From RGIG5612 sp963589005 (GTDB taxonomy: Bacteria; Bacillota; Clostridia; Lachnospirales; Lachnospiraceae): 35,869 bases of DNA. The position numbers were made by a program, and so were the translations under genes. The notes under the pieces are model-generated. The model saw only the letters and a list, made by a program, of their open reading frames with translations. It searched no databases and was not told the origin of the DNA. The DNA lies in NCBI GenBank assembly GCA_963589005.1, contig CAVAJR010000024.1, positions 1 to 35,869 of the forward strand. The letters run 5' to 3'. The first letter of the stretch is position 1. Each line of letters starts with the position of its first letter. Shown here in pieces: positions 1 to 6,861 of the stretch.

Positions 1-299
1 CCTGGTATTACATGAGCTCCGGCGGCAAAGTGCAGACCGGGTGGCAATACATTAACGGCTATTGGTACTATTTCTCTGTAGGCGGTAAAATGAGAACCGG
101 GTGGCAATTTATCAACAACTCATGGTATTATATGTATCCGTCAGGCAAAATGGTCATCGGATGGCTTGAAATAAACGGTCATAAATATTATATGAATTCC
201 TCAGGCAAGATGCAGACAGGATTTATATATATCGATAATGAATTGTACTATTTCGATTCCTCCGGCAGTATGGTCATTGATTCAAAAACTAATATTTAA
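1..299 (+). CDS. C-terminal fragment of a cell-wall-binding repeat protein
   Basis: The reading frame is already open at base 3, so this is the 3' end of a gene whose start lies outside the window. About 98 residues are visible. They are four to five copies of a roughly 20-residue repeat with the pattern W-x-x-I-(D/N)-x-x-W-Y-Y-x-x-x-x-G-K-M-x-x-G, the glucan/choline-binding type (CW_binding family) that anchors secreted proteins to wall polymers. The last copies are degenerate (FIYIDNELYYFD, then SMVID) and the protein stops directly after them, so here the repeats form the C terminus and no enzyme domain follows. The stop codon is 19 bases before the next gene's start, which suggests co-transcription with the glycosyltransferase. 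The catalytic or adhesive part upstream is unknown. Confidence 0.85.
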   Translation, partial: WYYMSSGGKVQTGWQYINGYWYYFSVGGKMRTGWQFINNSWYYMYPSGKMVIGWLEINGHKYYMNSSGKMQTGFIYIDNELYYFDSSGSMVIDSKTNI

Positions 300-318
300 A
301 CGGAGATTAATTACTCAC

Positions 319-1251
319 ATGAACAATTCTACTCTGGCTGTGGTTGTTACATATAACAGACTAACTATGCTAAAACAGTGTATATCGCATATCTGTACCC
401 AGAGTGCACCATGCGATATTCTTATAGTTGATAATGCCAGCACGGATGATACGGCAAAATGGGCGTCCGATGTTGCCGGTAATTTTGATAAATACAAGAT
501 AATATATGAAAATACCGGCACAAATCTAGGCGGTGCCGGCGGATTTAATTACGGAATGCGCAAGGCCTGCGACTACGGATATAAGTATGTATGGATAATG
601 GATGATGATGCATTTGCTCAGCCTGACTGCCTTGAAAAATTACTTGATGCAGCCAATAGTCTTGAAGCAACGAATCAGCTGTTTGGATTTTTATCAAGTG
701 CAGTATTGTGGACTGACGGAAGCATATGCAAAATGAATTGGCAAAGAAAATATCCGCTTCCGAAAAAACGCAGCGAACATCATATTACGCAGAAGGATCT
801 TGACGCAGACATAATCCGCGTACAGTGTGCCACATTTGTCTCGCTGCTGTTTCCAACGGATATTATTAAACAAGTGGGACTTCCGATAAAAGAATTCTTT
901 ATATGGTGTGATGATATAGAATATACCAGACGCATATCCATAAAATATGGGATTCCTTGTTATGTGATTCCTGCCAGCATAATGATACATCATACCGCAA
1001 ATAATGTTGGCTCAGACCTGGCAACAGACTCCGTTGAGCGCATCTCACGGTATAATTATGCCTTCCGAAATGAAAATTACATGTATAGGCAATATGGAAT
1101 AAAGAGCTTTTGTTATTATATCGTTGTATGTAGTTATAATTTGCTTAAAATTCTCTTTCGCTCACGCGATCACAGATTGCGCAGAATGGGAGTTGTTTTT
1201 AGGAATTTCTTTACAGGTCTTACATTCAACCCGCCAATAGAAAGGCTCTGA
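319..1251 (+). CDS. Family 2 glycosyltransferase (GlfT1/rhamnosyltransferase-like)
   Basis: This is a cytoplasmic GT-A glycosyltransferase of 310 residues, probably adding a sugar to a lipid-linked surface glycan. The N terminus has the VVTYNR start strand (about residues 9-14), then VDNASTDDT (38-45), a glycine-rich GTNLGGAGGFN segment (67-77), the nucleotide-sugar/metal motif WIMDDDA (92-98) and IWCDDIEYTRR near residue 200, the usual acceptor-side acidic pair. NLGGAGGFN is typical of the GT2 group containing galactofuranosyl- and rhamnosyl-transferases, but the donor sugar cannot be told from sequence. I chose the ATG at 319 because GGAG at 302-305 precedes it and the protein then starts at the family's normal first strand. 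An in-frame ATG at 238 would overlap the previous gene. It converges on the wzy-like gene with 40 nt between them and no clear terminator. Confidence 0.9.
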   Translation: MNNSTLAVVVTYNRLTMLKQCISHICTQSAPCDILIVDNASTDDTAKWASDVAGNFDKYKIIYENTGTNLGGAGGFNYGMRKACDYGYKYVWIMDDDAFAQPDCLEKLLDAANSLEATNQLFGFLSSAVLWTDGSICKMNWQRKYPLPKKRSEHHITQKDLDADIIRVQCATFVSLLFPTDIIKQVGLPIKEFFIWCDDIEYTRRISIKYGIPCYVIPASIMIHHTANNVGSDLATDSVERISRYNYAFRNENYMYRQYGIKSFCYYIVVCSYNLLKILFRSRDHRLRRMGVVFRNFFTGLTFNPPIERL

Positions 1252-1291
1252 TACGAATATATTTATTAAGAACAGACAATTTTGTGATTAT

Positions 1292-2449
1292 TCAGTCCGT
1301 CCTGAGCGACATAAATGCCACCAATGGAAATACATTAAACATCATATTCATAAGCCTTGGCTCCATTACTGAAAAAAGCAATATAACCACTAATATGAAT
1401 GTCATGTTATATTTATTTGCTTTAATTGAATTATAAATGGCATTGGTGTAAATTGCCGCTGTTGCAGCCAGAAAAGCAAATCCATACTGCAGCATGATCT
1501 GAATATACGAACAATCAACATAATTATAATAGTATGCAACAGGATCAGCTATGCTATATCCGTTCCAATGAATATACTGTCCAAACCAGGTATATTCCAC
1601 TGACTGTATTACATTCTGTCCTATCGTGAGTCTGCTGCCCATCAGATCATTTATAAACTGCCATGCAGAATTTTCTCGATCATAGAAGATATACATTGCA
1701 AGACATAAAATGCATAATAACAGCGGTACACACAACCAAAACCATTTCAGTTTATACCATATCATCCAGCTATTTTTCAGCATTCCCTCAATACACATAA
1801 TTACAAGTACCAGAGTTGTTACAGCAAATGTAAATCTTGTATTTGTCATAATATAGAAATATACGGCTATTGCTTCTAATATGGCAAATTCAAAAATCTT
1901 CATTTTTTTGCCGCGAATATATACATATTCCAGGCTGAAGAACAAAAATAATATTGGCGGAGTTGTCGTCCAACCAAATCCAAGTCCATGCCTTGCTCTC
2001 TCCTCAGCATCAAAAATATAGTCAATGCCAAGTCCCGCATAACTGCAGCCAATAATGACAGCCATCATGATTGCTGTTACTATCACTGATATTGTTAGCG
2101 TTTTTTTTGCATCCTCTTTATAAGCTGCCGCAAATATTGCAAAATACCAAACATTTGCAATATTTTTGCTGTAATATGCGGTTACGGCAACCACGACTGC
2201 AAGCAATAAATAAGCAATTATCGCCTGTTTTTTATACAATCTGCTGAAAAATTTAATTAAAACTATAACCAGGCATATAAGGACACAGAGACATTTAATG
2301 GCACGATACCCGTCATTCATCAATCCTGTCTCATCCAATTCATACCAGGCGGACAAACTGAATATACTGCCTGCCAAAAACAGTATCCACTGTACGGCAA
2401 ACAGTATATTACAGATTTTTATTTTCTTGTCTGATTTGATTCCAGACAC
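1292..2449 (-). CDS. Wzy-like O-antigen/polysaccharide polymerase, membrane protein
   Basis: This 385-residue protein is almost entirely hydrophobic, with about ten membrane segments. A longer polar loop lies between the last segments (roughly residues 250-320, containing GSRLTIGQNVI and a Tyr-rich stretch). That layout, with scattered conserved Arg/Gly in the large loop, is the signature of O-antigen ligase/Wzy polymerases, which join lipid-linked repeat units outside the membrane. The family is poorly conserved, so the call rests on topology and neighbours: a sugar-1-phosphate transferase and a GT2 enzyme are close by. The start is GTG at 2449, with GAGAG about 7 nt upstream. It follows the L,D-transpeptidase stop by 13 nt, so the two are very probably co-transcribed. 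No Wzx flippase is visible in the window. Confidence 0.7.
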   Translation of the reverse strand: MSGIKSDKKIKICNILFAVQWILFLAGSIFSLSAWYELDETGLMNDGYRAIKCLCVLICLVIVLIKFFSRLYKKQAIIAYLLLAVVVAVTAYYSKNIANVWYFAIFAAAYKEDAKKTLTISVIVTAIMMAVIIGCSYAGLGIDYIFDAEERARHGLGFGWTTTPPILFLFFSLEYVYIRGKKMKIFEFAILEAIAVYFYIMTNTRFTFAVTTLVLVIMCIEGMLKNSWMIWYKLKWFWLCVPLLLCILCLAMYIFYDRENSAWQFINDLMGSRLTIGQNVIQSVEYTWFGQYIHWNGYSIADPVAYYYNYVDCSYIQIMLQYGFAFLAATAAIYTNAIYNSIKANKYNMTFILVVILLFSVMEPRLMNMMFNVFPLVAFMSLRTD

Positions 2450-2462
2450 TTATGCTCTCTTT

Positions 2463-5225
2463 CTAGTATGCTACGACCTTAGTTCCGTAAGGAATCTGTG
2501 TATATACCCAATATGCATTATTTGTTGACAGACGTACACAACCATGTGATAAACTCATTCCTAACCTTGCATCCATTACATCCCATGAATGCATTTCGTA
2601 GAGAATTGAATGAATATAATATGGTCCATAGAATGACGAGTAGTAATAACATGTGCTAGAGTATGCGTCAAATGAATATCCCTTGAAGTTAATCGTAAAC
2701 TGCCCCTTTACTGTCTTAGTCGAAGGCGCTCCCGTTGTACATGCCCAGAATTTGTACAAATCCCACCTTTTGGTTGAATAATTCCACTTATATACACCAA
2801 ATCTGTTAGCTGAGCAGTCAATCATAATAAGATAATCAGTCTGACTCCAATAGTTCTGAGCTAATGCAGTCATTGACGACTCTGTGCCATTTGTAACCTT
2901 TATTCCGTATCCATTGTAGTCAAAATAGTATCTGTTTCCGTCAATTGTCAGTTCTGTATATCTGGCCATCTTGCCTGATCCCGGATACAGGTAGTAATAA
3001 TAACCTTCACTGTCCCTGATCAGACCCTCCTGCATGATTCCGTTGCTGTCAAAGAAATAGTAGTAACCATTTATCGTATACCAACCAGTCAGTTTTACAC
3101 CATTCCAGCTTAGATAATACCAGTTGCCATCCAGCTGCAGCCATTTGCTTATAAGCATCTTGTTATCAGAATCATAATAGAACCAATATCCTGTGTTCTT
3201 ATTAAAATACCAGCCATGATCACCGCTTCCCAGTTTTCCGCTGTTGCTGAAATAGTATGTCTCACCGTCTATTTCCTGCCAGCCTGTGAGCATCCTGCCT
3301 TCTGAGTCCATGTAATAAGTCTCACCATCAACATCACGCCAGCCTGTTATCATTCTGCCGCCTGCATTCATGTAATACCAGCTGCCTTTTAGATATTGCC
3401 AGCCCGTTACCGCACGACCGCCGGATGTAAGGTAATACCAATCATTGTCAACCTTGACCCAGCCGCCGTACCACATCTTGCCGCCTGCACCAAAATAGTA
3501 CCAATTATTATTGATATACTGCCAGCCTGTCTTCATTTTGCCGCCTGCGCCAAAATAGTACCAACTATCATCAAGATATTGCCAGCCCGGCCACATTTTA
3601 CCGCCTGCACCCAGATAATACCAATCATTATCAATATACTTCCAGCCGCCATACCACATCTTGCCGCCTGTGCCAAAATAGTACCAATTATCGTCAAGAT
3701 ATTGCCAGCCCGTTCTCATTTTGCCGCCTGTTGACAAATAGTACCAATTGTCATCTATATATTGCCAACCGGTCCACATCTTACCGCCTGCACCAAGGTA
3801 ATACCAATTATTATCAATATTTTGCCAGCCGCCGTATACCATCCTGCCATCTGAACCGAGATAGTACCAATTATTATCTATATACTGCCAGCCTGCCCTC
3901 ATTTTACCGCCTGTGCTGAAATAGTACCAGTTTGCATCAATGACTTGCCAGCCGGTTCTCATCTTGCCGCCTTGACTAAAGTAATATCGTTCTCCATCAA
4001 TATCTTGCCAGCCAACCTGCATTACACCTTCCGAATTCATGTAATACCAGGTATCATCATAAATCCAGCCTCTGGACATCCTGCATTCCGAGTCAAAATA
4101 ATACCAGCCACCGTCAATATATTGCCAGTCCGAAACCATTTGACCATTCTGGTAATAATATCTGTTATCACCGATGTCATGCCATCCGTCCTCTGATAAA
4201 GCCGGAATAACATATTGTTTTACAATAACTTCATTGCACACAGAGCAATGAGAGCCTTCCGTAAGACCCGCCTCTTCATATGTTGCAGGCTTTCCTTCAT
4301 CAATCACAACTGTATGTTCCTTCATAGGAACAACTTCCTGTTTTACAATAACAGTTCCGCACACAGAACAGTGTGATCCCTCTGTAAGACCCGTACTGGT
4401 GCATGTTGCTTCAACCGCCGCATCAATCTCAATCGTATGTTCAACGATTTCGATTTCAAATGTATATTCCTTATCTAATAATTTTTCTTTTACAGTGAGT
4501 GTTCCTATATCTTCAACCGTTCCAAGTTCCACAAGTTCAGGATACACTTCAAATTTCTGATATATGTCATAGCTGCTGCCGACAAATATCTTTTGCTCCT
4601 TATTTTCTGTATAAGAAATTGTATACTTTAAGTTATAAGTTTCTGTTACTTCATCATAGAAATTGTAATCAGTATATCTATACACAGAATCCTCTTGCTG
4701 ACCATGAGTATTTCTACATATGGTATGGCTAGCTTCTACTTCAATATTATTAATAACCACTGCCGCCTCAGTTGTAGTAGGCTCTTCTGCTTCGGTTGTA
4801 GTAGGTTCTTCCGCCGCGGTTGTGGTAGGTTCCTCCGCTTCGGTTGTAGTAGGCTCTTCCACTACGGTTGTGGTAGGCTCTTCCACTACGGTTGTGGTAG
4901 GTTCTTCCACTACGGTTGTGGTAGGCTCTTCCGCTTCGGTTGCGGTAGGCTCTTCCACTACGGTTGTGGTAGGCTCTTCCGCTTCGGTTGTGGTAGGTCC
5001 CTCCGCTTCGGTTGTGGTAGGTCCCTCCGCCAGCAGCATTTCTGAACCAATATCGCTGCCATTTACGATGATATTTGCATCAGCGTATGATATATCTTCA
5101 GTATATGCCGATTCTTCATATCCCTTTTCATATACGCCAGTCTCATCTGCATATACTGTACCCGAAAAAGGAACTACCATTGATATTACCAAACCTAATG
5201 CTAAAATTTTTCTTTTCATTCTCAT
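2463..5225 (-). CDS. Secreted L,D-transpeptidase with cell-wall-binding repeat array
   Basis: The 920-residue exported protein has these parts in order: a signal peptide (KRKILALGLVISMVV, ending near TVYADE); an acidic Pro/Thr-rich stretch of eleven 8-residue repeats (about 66-153); two copies of a module containing TEGSHCSVC (about 265-345); about 21 W-YY wall-binding repeats (about 347-780); and a C-terminal YkuD domain (about 791-920). YkuD enzymes form 3-3 peptidoglycan cross-links or attach proteins to the wall. The catalytic motif SHGCVRLS is intact (Cys near 896) and is preceded by an IHSIL histidine strand. The start at 5225 is preferred because AGGA lies 8 nt upstream and the signal peptide then begins at once; upstream in-frame ATGs at 5273 and 5240 give an unusual polar leader. 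It sits 68 nt after the sugar transferase and 13 nt before the wzy-like gene. Substrate binding by the repeats (teichoic acid, choline or glucan) cannot be decided here. Confidence 0.9.
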   Translation of the reverse strand: MRMKRKILALGLVISMVVPFSGTVYADETGVYEKGYEESAYTEDISYADANIIVNGSDIGSEMLLAEGPTTTEAEGPTTTEAEEPTTTVVEEPTATEAEEPTTTVVEEPTTTVVEEPTTTVVEEPTTTEAEEPTTTAAEEPTTTEAEEPTTTEAAVVINNIEVEASHTICRNTHGQQEDSVYRYTDYNFYDEVTETYNLKYTISYTENKEQKIFVGSSYDIYQKFEVYPELVELGTVEDIGTLTVKEKLLDKEYTFEIEIVEHTIEIDAAVEATCTSTGLTEGSHCSVCGTVIVKQEVVPMKEHTVVIDEGKPATYEEAGLTEGSHCSVCNEVIVKQYVIPALSEDGWHDIGDNRYYYQNGQMVSDWQYIDGGWYYFDSECRMSRGWIYDDTWYYMNSEGVMQVGWQDIDGERYYFSQGGKMRTGWQVIDANWYYFSTGGKMRAGWQYIDNNWYYLGSDGRMVYGGWQNIDNNWYYLGAGGKMWTGWQYIDDNWYYLSTGGKMRTGWQYLDDNWYYFGTGGKMWYGGWKYIDNDWYYLGAGGKMWPGWQYLDDSWYYFGAGGKMKTGWQYINNNWYYFGAGGKMWYGGWVKVDNDWYYLTSGGRAVTGWQYLKGSWYYMNAGGRMITGWRDVDGETYYMDSEGRMLTGWQEIDGETYYFSNSGKLGSGDHGWYFNKNTGYWFYYDSDNKMLISKWLQLDGNWYYLSWNGVKLTGWYTINGYYYFFDSNGIMQEGLIRDSEGYYYYLYPGSGKMARYTELTIDGNRYYFDYNGYGIKVTNGTESSMTALAQNYWSQTDYLIMIDCSANRFGVYKWNYSTKRWDLYKFWACTTGAPSTKTVKGQFTINFKGYSFDAYSSTCYYYSSFYGPYYIHSILYEMHSWDVMDARLGMSLSHGCVRLSTNNAYWVYTQIPYGTKVVAY
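2889..4187 (-). repeat. Array of about 21 W-YY wall-binding repeats (about 60 nt each)
   Basis: Within the L,D-transpeptidase gene a 60-63 nt unit recurs about 21 times in tandem. It encodes W-(Q/K)-x-(I/L)-D-x-x-W-Y-Y-(F/L)-x-x-G-G-K-M-x-x-G. Some units carry one extra Gly (MWYGGW), making 63 nt. The central units (about 3480-3960) are nearly identical at DNA level, which suggests recent expansion or gene conversion. The outer units are more diverged, and the last three are distorted by an insertion (KNTGYWFYY) and a missing Trp. Confidence 0.9.
4767..5030 (-). repeat. Eleven tandem 24-nt repeats encoding an acidic Pro-Thr linker
   Basis: Eleven consecutive 24-nt units encode the octapeptide (A/V)-E-(E/G)-P-T-T-T-(E/V/A); a single unit has Ala for one Thr. 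It lies just after the signal peptide and forms an extended, probably glycosylatable stalk. The unit length is a multiple of three, so copy-number changes keep the frame open, as in a variable-number repeat. Confidence 0.92.
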
Positions 5226-5293
5226 TTTATCTGTCCTCATTATTAAGTCTATTCGCCTATCATCTTTCATCATATGCTGATCCGTTTTCTATA

Positions 5294-6736
5294 CTACATT
5301 GAACCTTCTTTTTTCAAGACAACCTTTAATGTCTTAAGCAATATTTTAAGATCCATACTTACACTCCAATTATTGATATATTGAGTGTCCAGCCTTACTA
5401 CCTCTTCAAAATCCAATATATTGCTGCGGCCACTTACTTGCCATAACCCGGTAATACCCGGCTTTGCCGCAAGTCTTGCCCTGTGATGTGCTTCATATTT
5501 TGCAAATTCATCTGTTGTCGGAGGCCTCGTCCCGACCAGACTCATTGTCCCTTTAAGCACACACACAAATTGCGGAAATTCGTCAATAGAATATTTTCTG
5601 ATAAACTCACCAATGCCTGTTATCTGATTGCCATTTTCATCGATTCTATTACCGATTATCCTTGGGTCAAATTCCATCTTGAACATCATTCCGTCTTTTA
5701 TACGGTTATCCTTCATAAGTTCAGCTTTTCTCTCTTCAGCATCAAGGTACATGCTTCTGAATTTATACATTTTAAACGGCTTACCGTTTTTTCCAATCCT
5801 TGTCTGTGTGAAAATTGCCGGTCCGGGTGATGCCTTCTTAATCATCGGTGCAACAATAATATATAAAATGCCGGTAATAACTGTCCCAATGACACCACCA
5901 ACTATATCTATCGCACGTTTTATAAATGCCTGCCTTAGTGACATATAGTTCATAGATGATGTAATAACCGAATATCCGCAGACATTTTCTACTACCTGTT
6001 TAAAACCTGATGATTCACTGTCTTTCTCTAGGCTGATATGAACTGTAACTCCGCACTCCACCAGTTCATTAAGAAGGTGCTTATACCTGTCCGAATCCTC
6101 CACACATACAATTATGGCATCGATCCAATTTCTTGTAACATATTCCGTCAATTTATCCATGCCCACAACTACAGGAATACCACTAATTTCGTCCACCCCT
6201 TCATCAGTGCATACTATTCCCACAATTTCATAATTGGAATAATTGTTTTTCTGAATATGGTGAATATGATCTCCTGCATTTACTGCATCGGTCATAACAA
6301 GCAGTCTGCTGGCACCCTTGCCTATTTTTCGTTTGATTATCGTTCTTTTGAGTAAAACTCTTCCTATATAAGAAATGGCAAAATATATCAGTGCCATGAC
6401 TACAATAGTTATTCGGGAATAGGTTGCTCCTTCCTTCATCAGAAACATATATGCCATCAATAGCAGAAATAAAAGTATCGCATGAATTAATGTTTTCTTT
6501 AATTCTATTCCATATCCCCGTTTCAAAACATCGCGGAATTCACTCATAAAAAAGATAAGGACTATATCAAGCAAAATTGCCAGAATATTAATCCTTACAT
6601 ATTCAGGGTCATCAAAAAGACCGATTCCACGAAACCTTATAAAATAAGCTGCTATAAGAGATATCTCCAGATAAATAATATCCAGCAGCATAAAATCCCA
6701 ATGTTTCAGCCACCCAGATGGTACTGTTCTGTACAT
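5294..6736 (-). CDS. Undecaprenyl-phosphate sugar-1-phosphate transferase (WbaP/CpsE type)
   Basis: This integral membrane enzyme transfers a sugar-1-phosphate from a nucleotide sugar to undecaprenyl phosphate, the first step of a surface glycan. It has 480 residues: four to five N-terminal membrane segments (to about 125), a nucleotide-binding-like CoA-binding domain (about 140-255), then the catalytic domain from KRAIDIVGG (about 273) to the end. Family motifs are present: the re-entrant membrane helix ending in ASPGPAIF, TRIGKNGKPFKMYKFRSM, the Asp-Glu pair in YSIDEFPQ, VGTRPP, and KPGITGLWQVSGRS. I chose the ATG at 6736 because AGGGGG lies 5 nt upstream; a TTG at 6784 would add 16 residues without a good ribosome site. 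It is first in an operon with the L,D-transpeptidase and the polymerase. Sugar specificity is unknown. Confidence 0.92.
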   Translation of the reverse strand: MYRTVPSGWLKHWDFMLLDIIYLEISLIAAYFIRFRGIGLFDDPEYVRINILAILLDIVLIFFMSEFRDVLKRGYGIELKKTLIHAILLFLLLMAYMFLMKEGATYSRITIVVMALIYFAISYIGRVLLKRTIIKRKIGKGASRLLVMTDAVNAGDHIHHIQKNNYSNYEIVGIVCTDEGVDEISGIPVVVGMDKLTEYVTRNWIDAIIVCVEDSDRYKHLLNELVECGVTVHISLEKDSESSGFKQVVENVCGYSVITSSMNYMSLRQAFIKRAIDIVGGVIGTVITGILYIIVAPMIKKASPGPAIFTQTRIGKNGKPFKMYKFRSMYLDAEERKAELMKDNRIKDGMMFKMEFDPRIIGNRIDENGNQITGIGEFIRKYSIDEFPQFVCVLKGTMSLVGTRPPTTDEFAKYEAHHRARLAAKPGITGLWQVSGRSNILDFEEVVRLDTQYINNWSVSMDLKILLKTLKVVLKKEGSM

Positions 6737-6805
6737 GTTTGCCCCCTGTGAAAGTCCGTTGTTCCGGTGTACGAGATCCCGCAAATATGCTATATCTGCC
6801 CGTCT

Positions 6806-6834
6806 CTATTATGCACTCTGACAGCCAGATACAA
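6806..6834 (-). promoter_or_regulatory. Putative sigma-A promoter of the sugar transferase operon
   Basis: On the minus strand, TTGTAT (6829-6834) and TAATAG (6806-6811) are separated by exactly 17 nt, 70 nt upstream of the sugar transferase start. The -35 box lies in the loop of a 12-bp inverted repeat whose other arm fills most of the spacer. Both hexamers are imperfect, which would suit a controlled promoter. Confidence 0.5.
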
Positions 6835-6846
6835 TCTGACTGTCAG
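6818..6846. repeat. 12-bp inverted repeat overlapping the promoter
   Basis: Two 12-nt arms beginning CTGACAG and ending CTGTCAG flank a 5-nt loop; the arms pair with a single G-T wobble. No T-run follows on either strand, so it is a poor intrinsic terminator. It overlaps the proposed -35 box and spacer and could be a repressor operator, or a hairpin at the 3' end of the lipoprotein transcript. Confidence 0.7.
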
Positions 6847-6861
6847 AAAACAAAGCTATAC

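Noticed and set aside
1252..1291. Terminator between the convergent GT2 and wzy-like genes
   Set aside because: Only a very short palindrome (ACAATTTTGT) is visible, too weak to call.
3396..4196. Three antisense open frames over the wall-binding repeats
   Set aside because: They arise from the 60-nt period of the array and have no start signals of their own.
2889..5030. Possible CRISPR array or non-coding satellite
   Set aside because: The 24- and 60-nt units are directly tandem and coding, without unique spacers, and no cas genes are present.
4695..5280. Long open frames antisense to the Pro-Thr repeats and signal peptide region
   Set aside because: They are the reverse complement of the 24-nt repeats, giving simple Val-Gly-Ser or Cys-Gly-Arg repeats with no ribosome site; explained by the periodic coding sequence.
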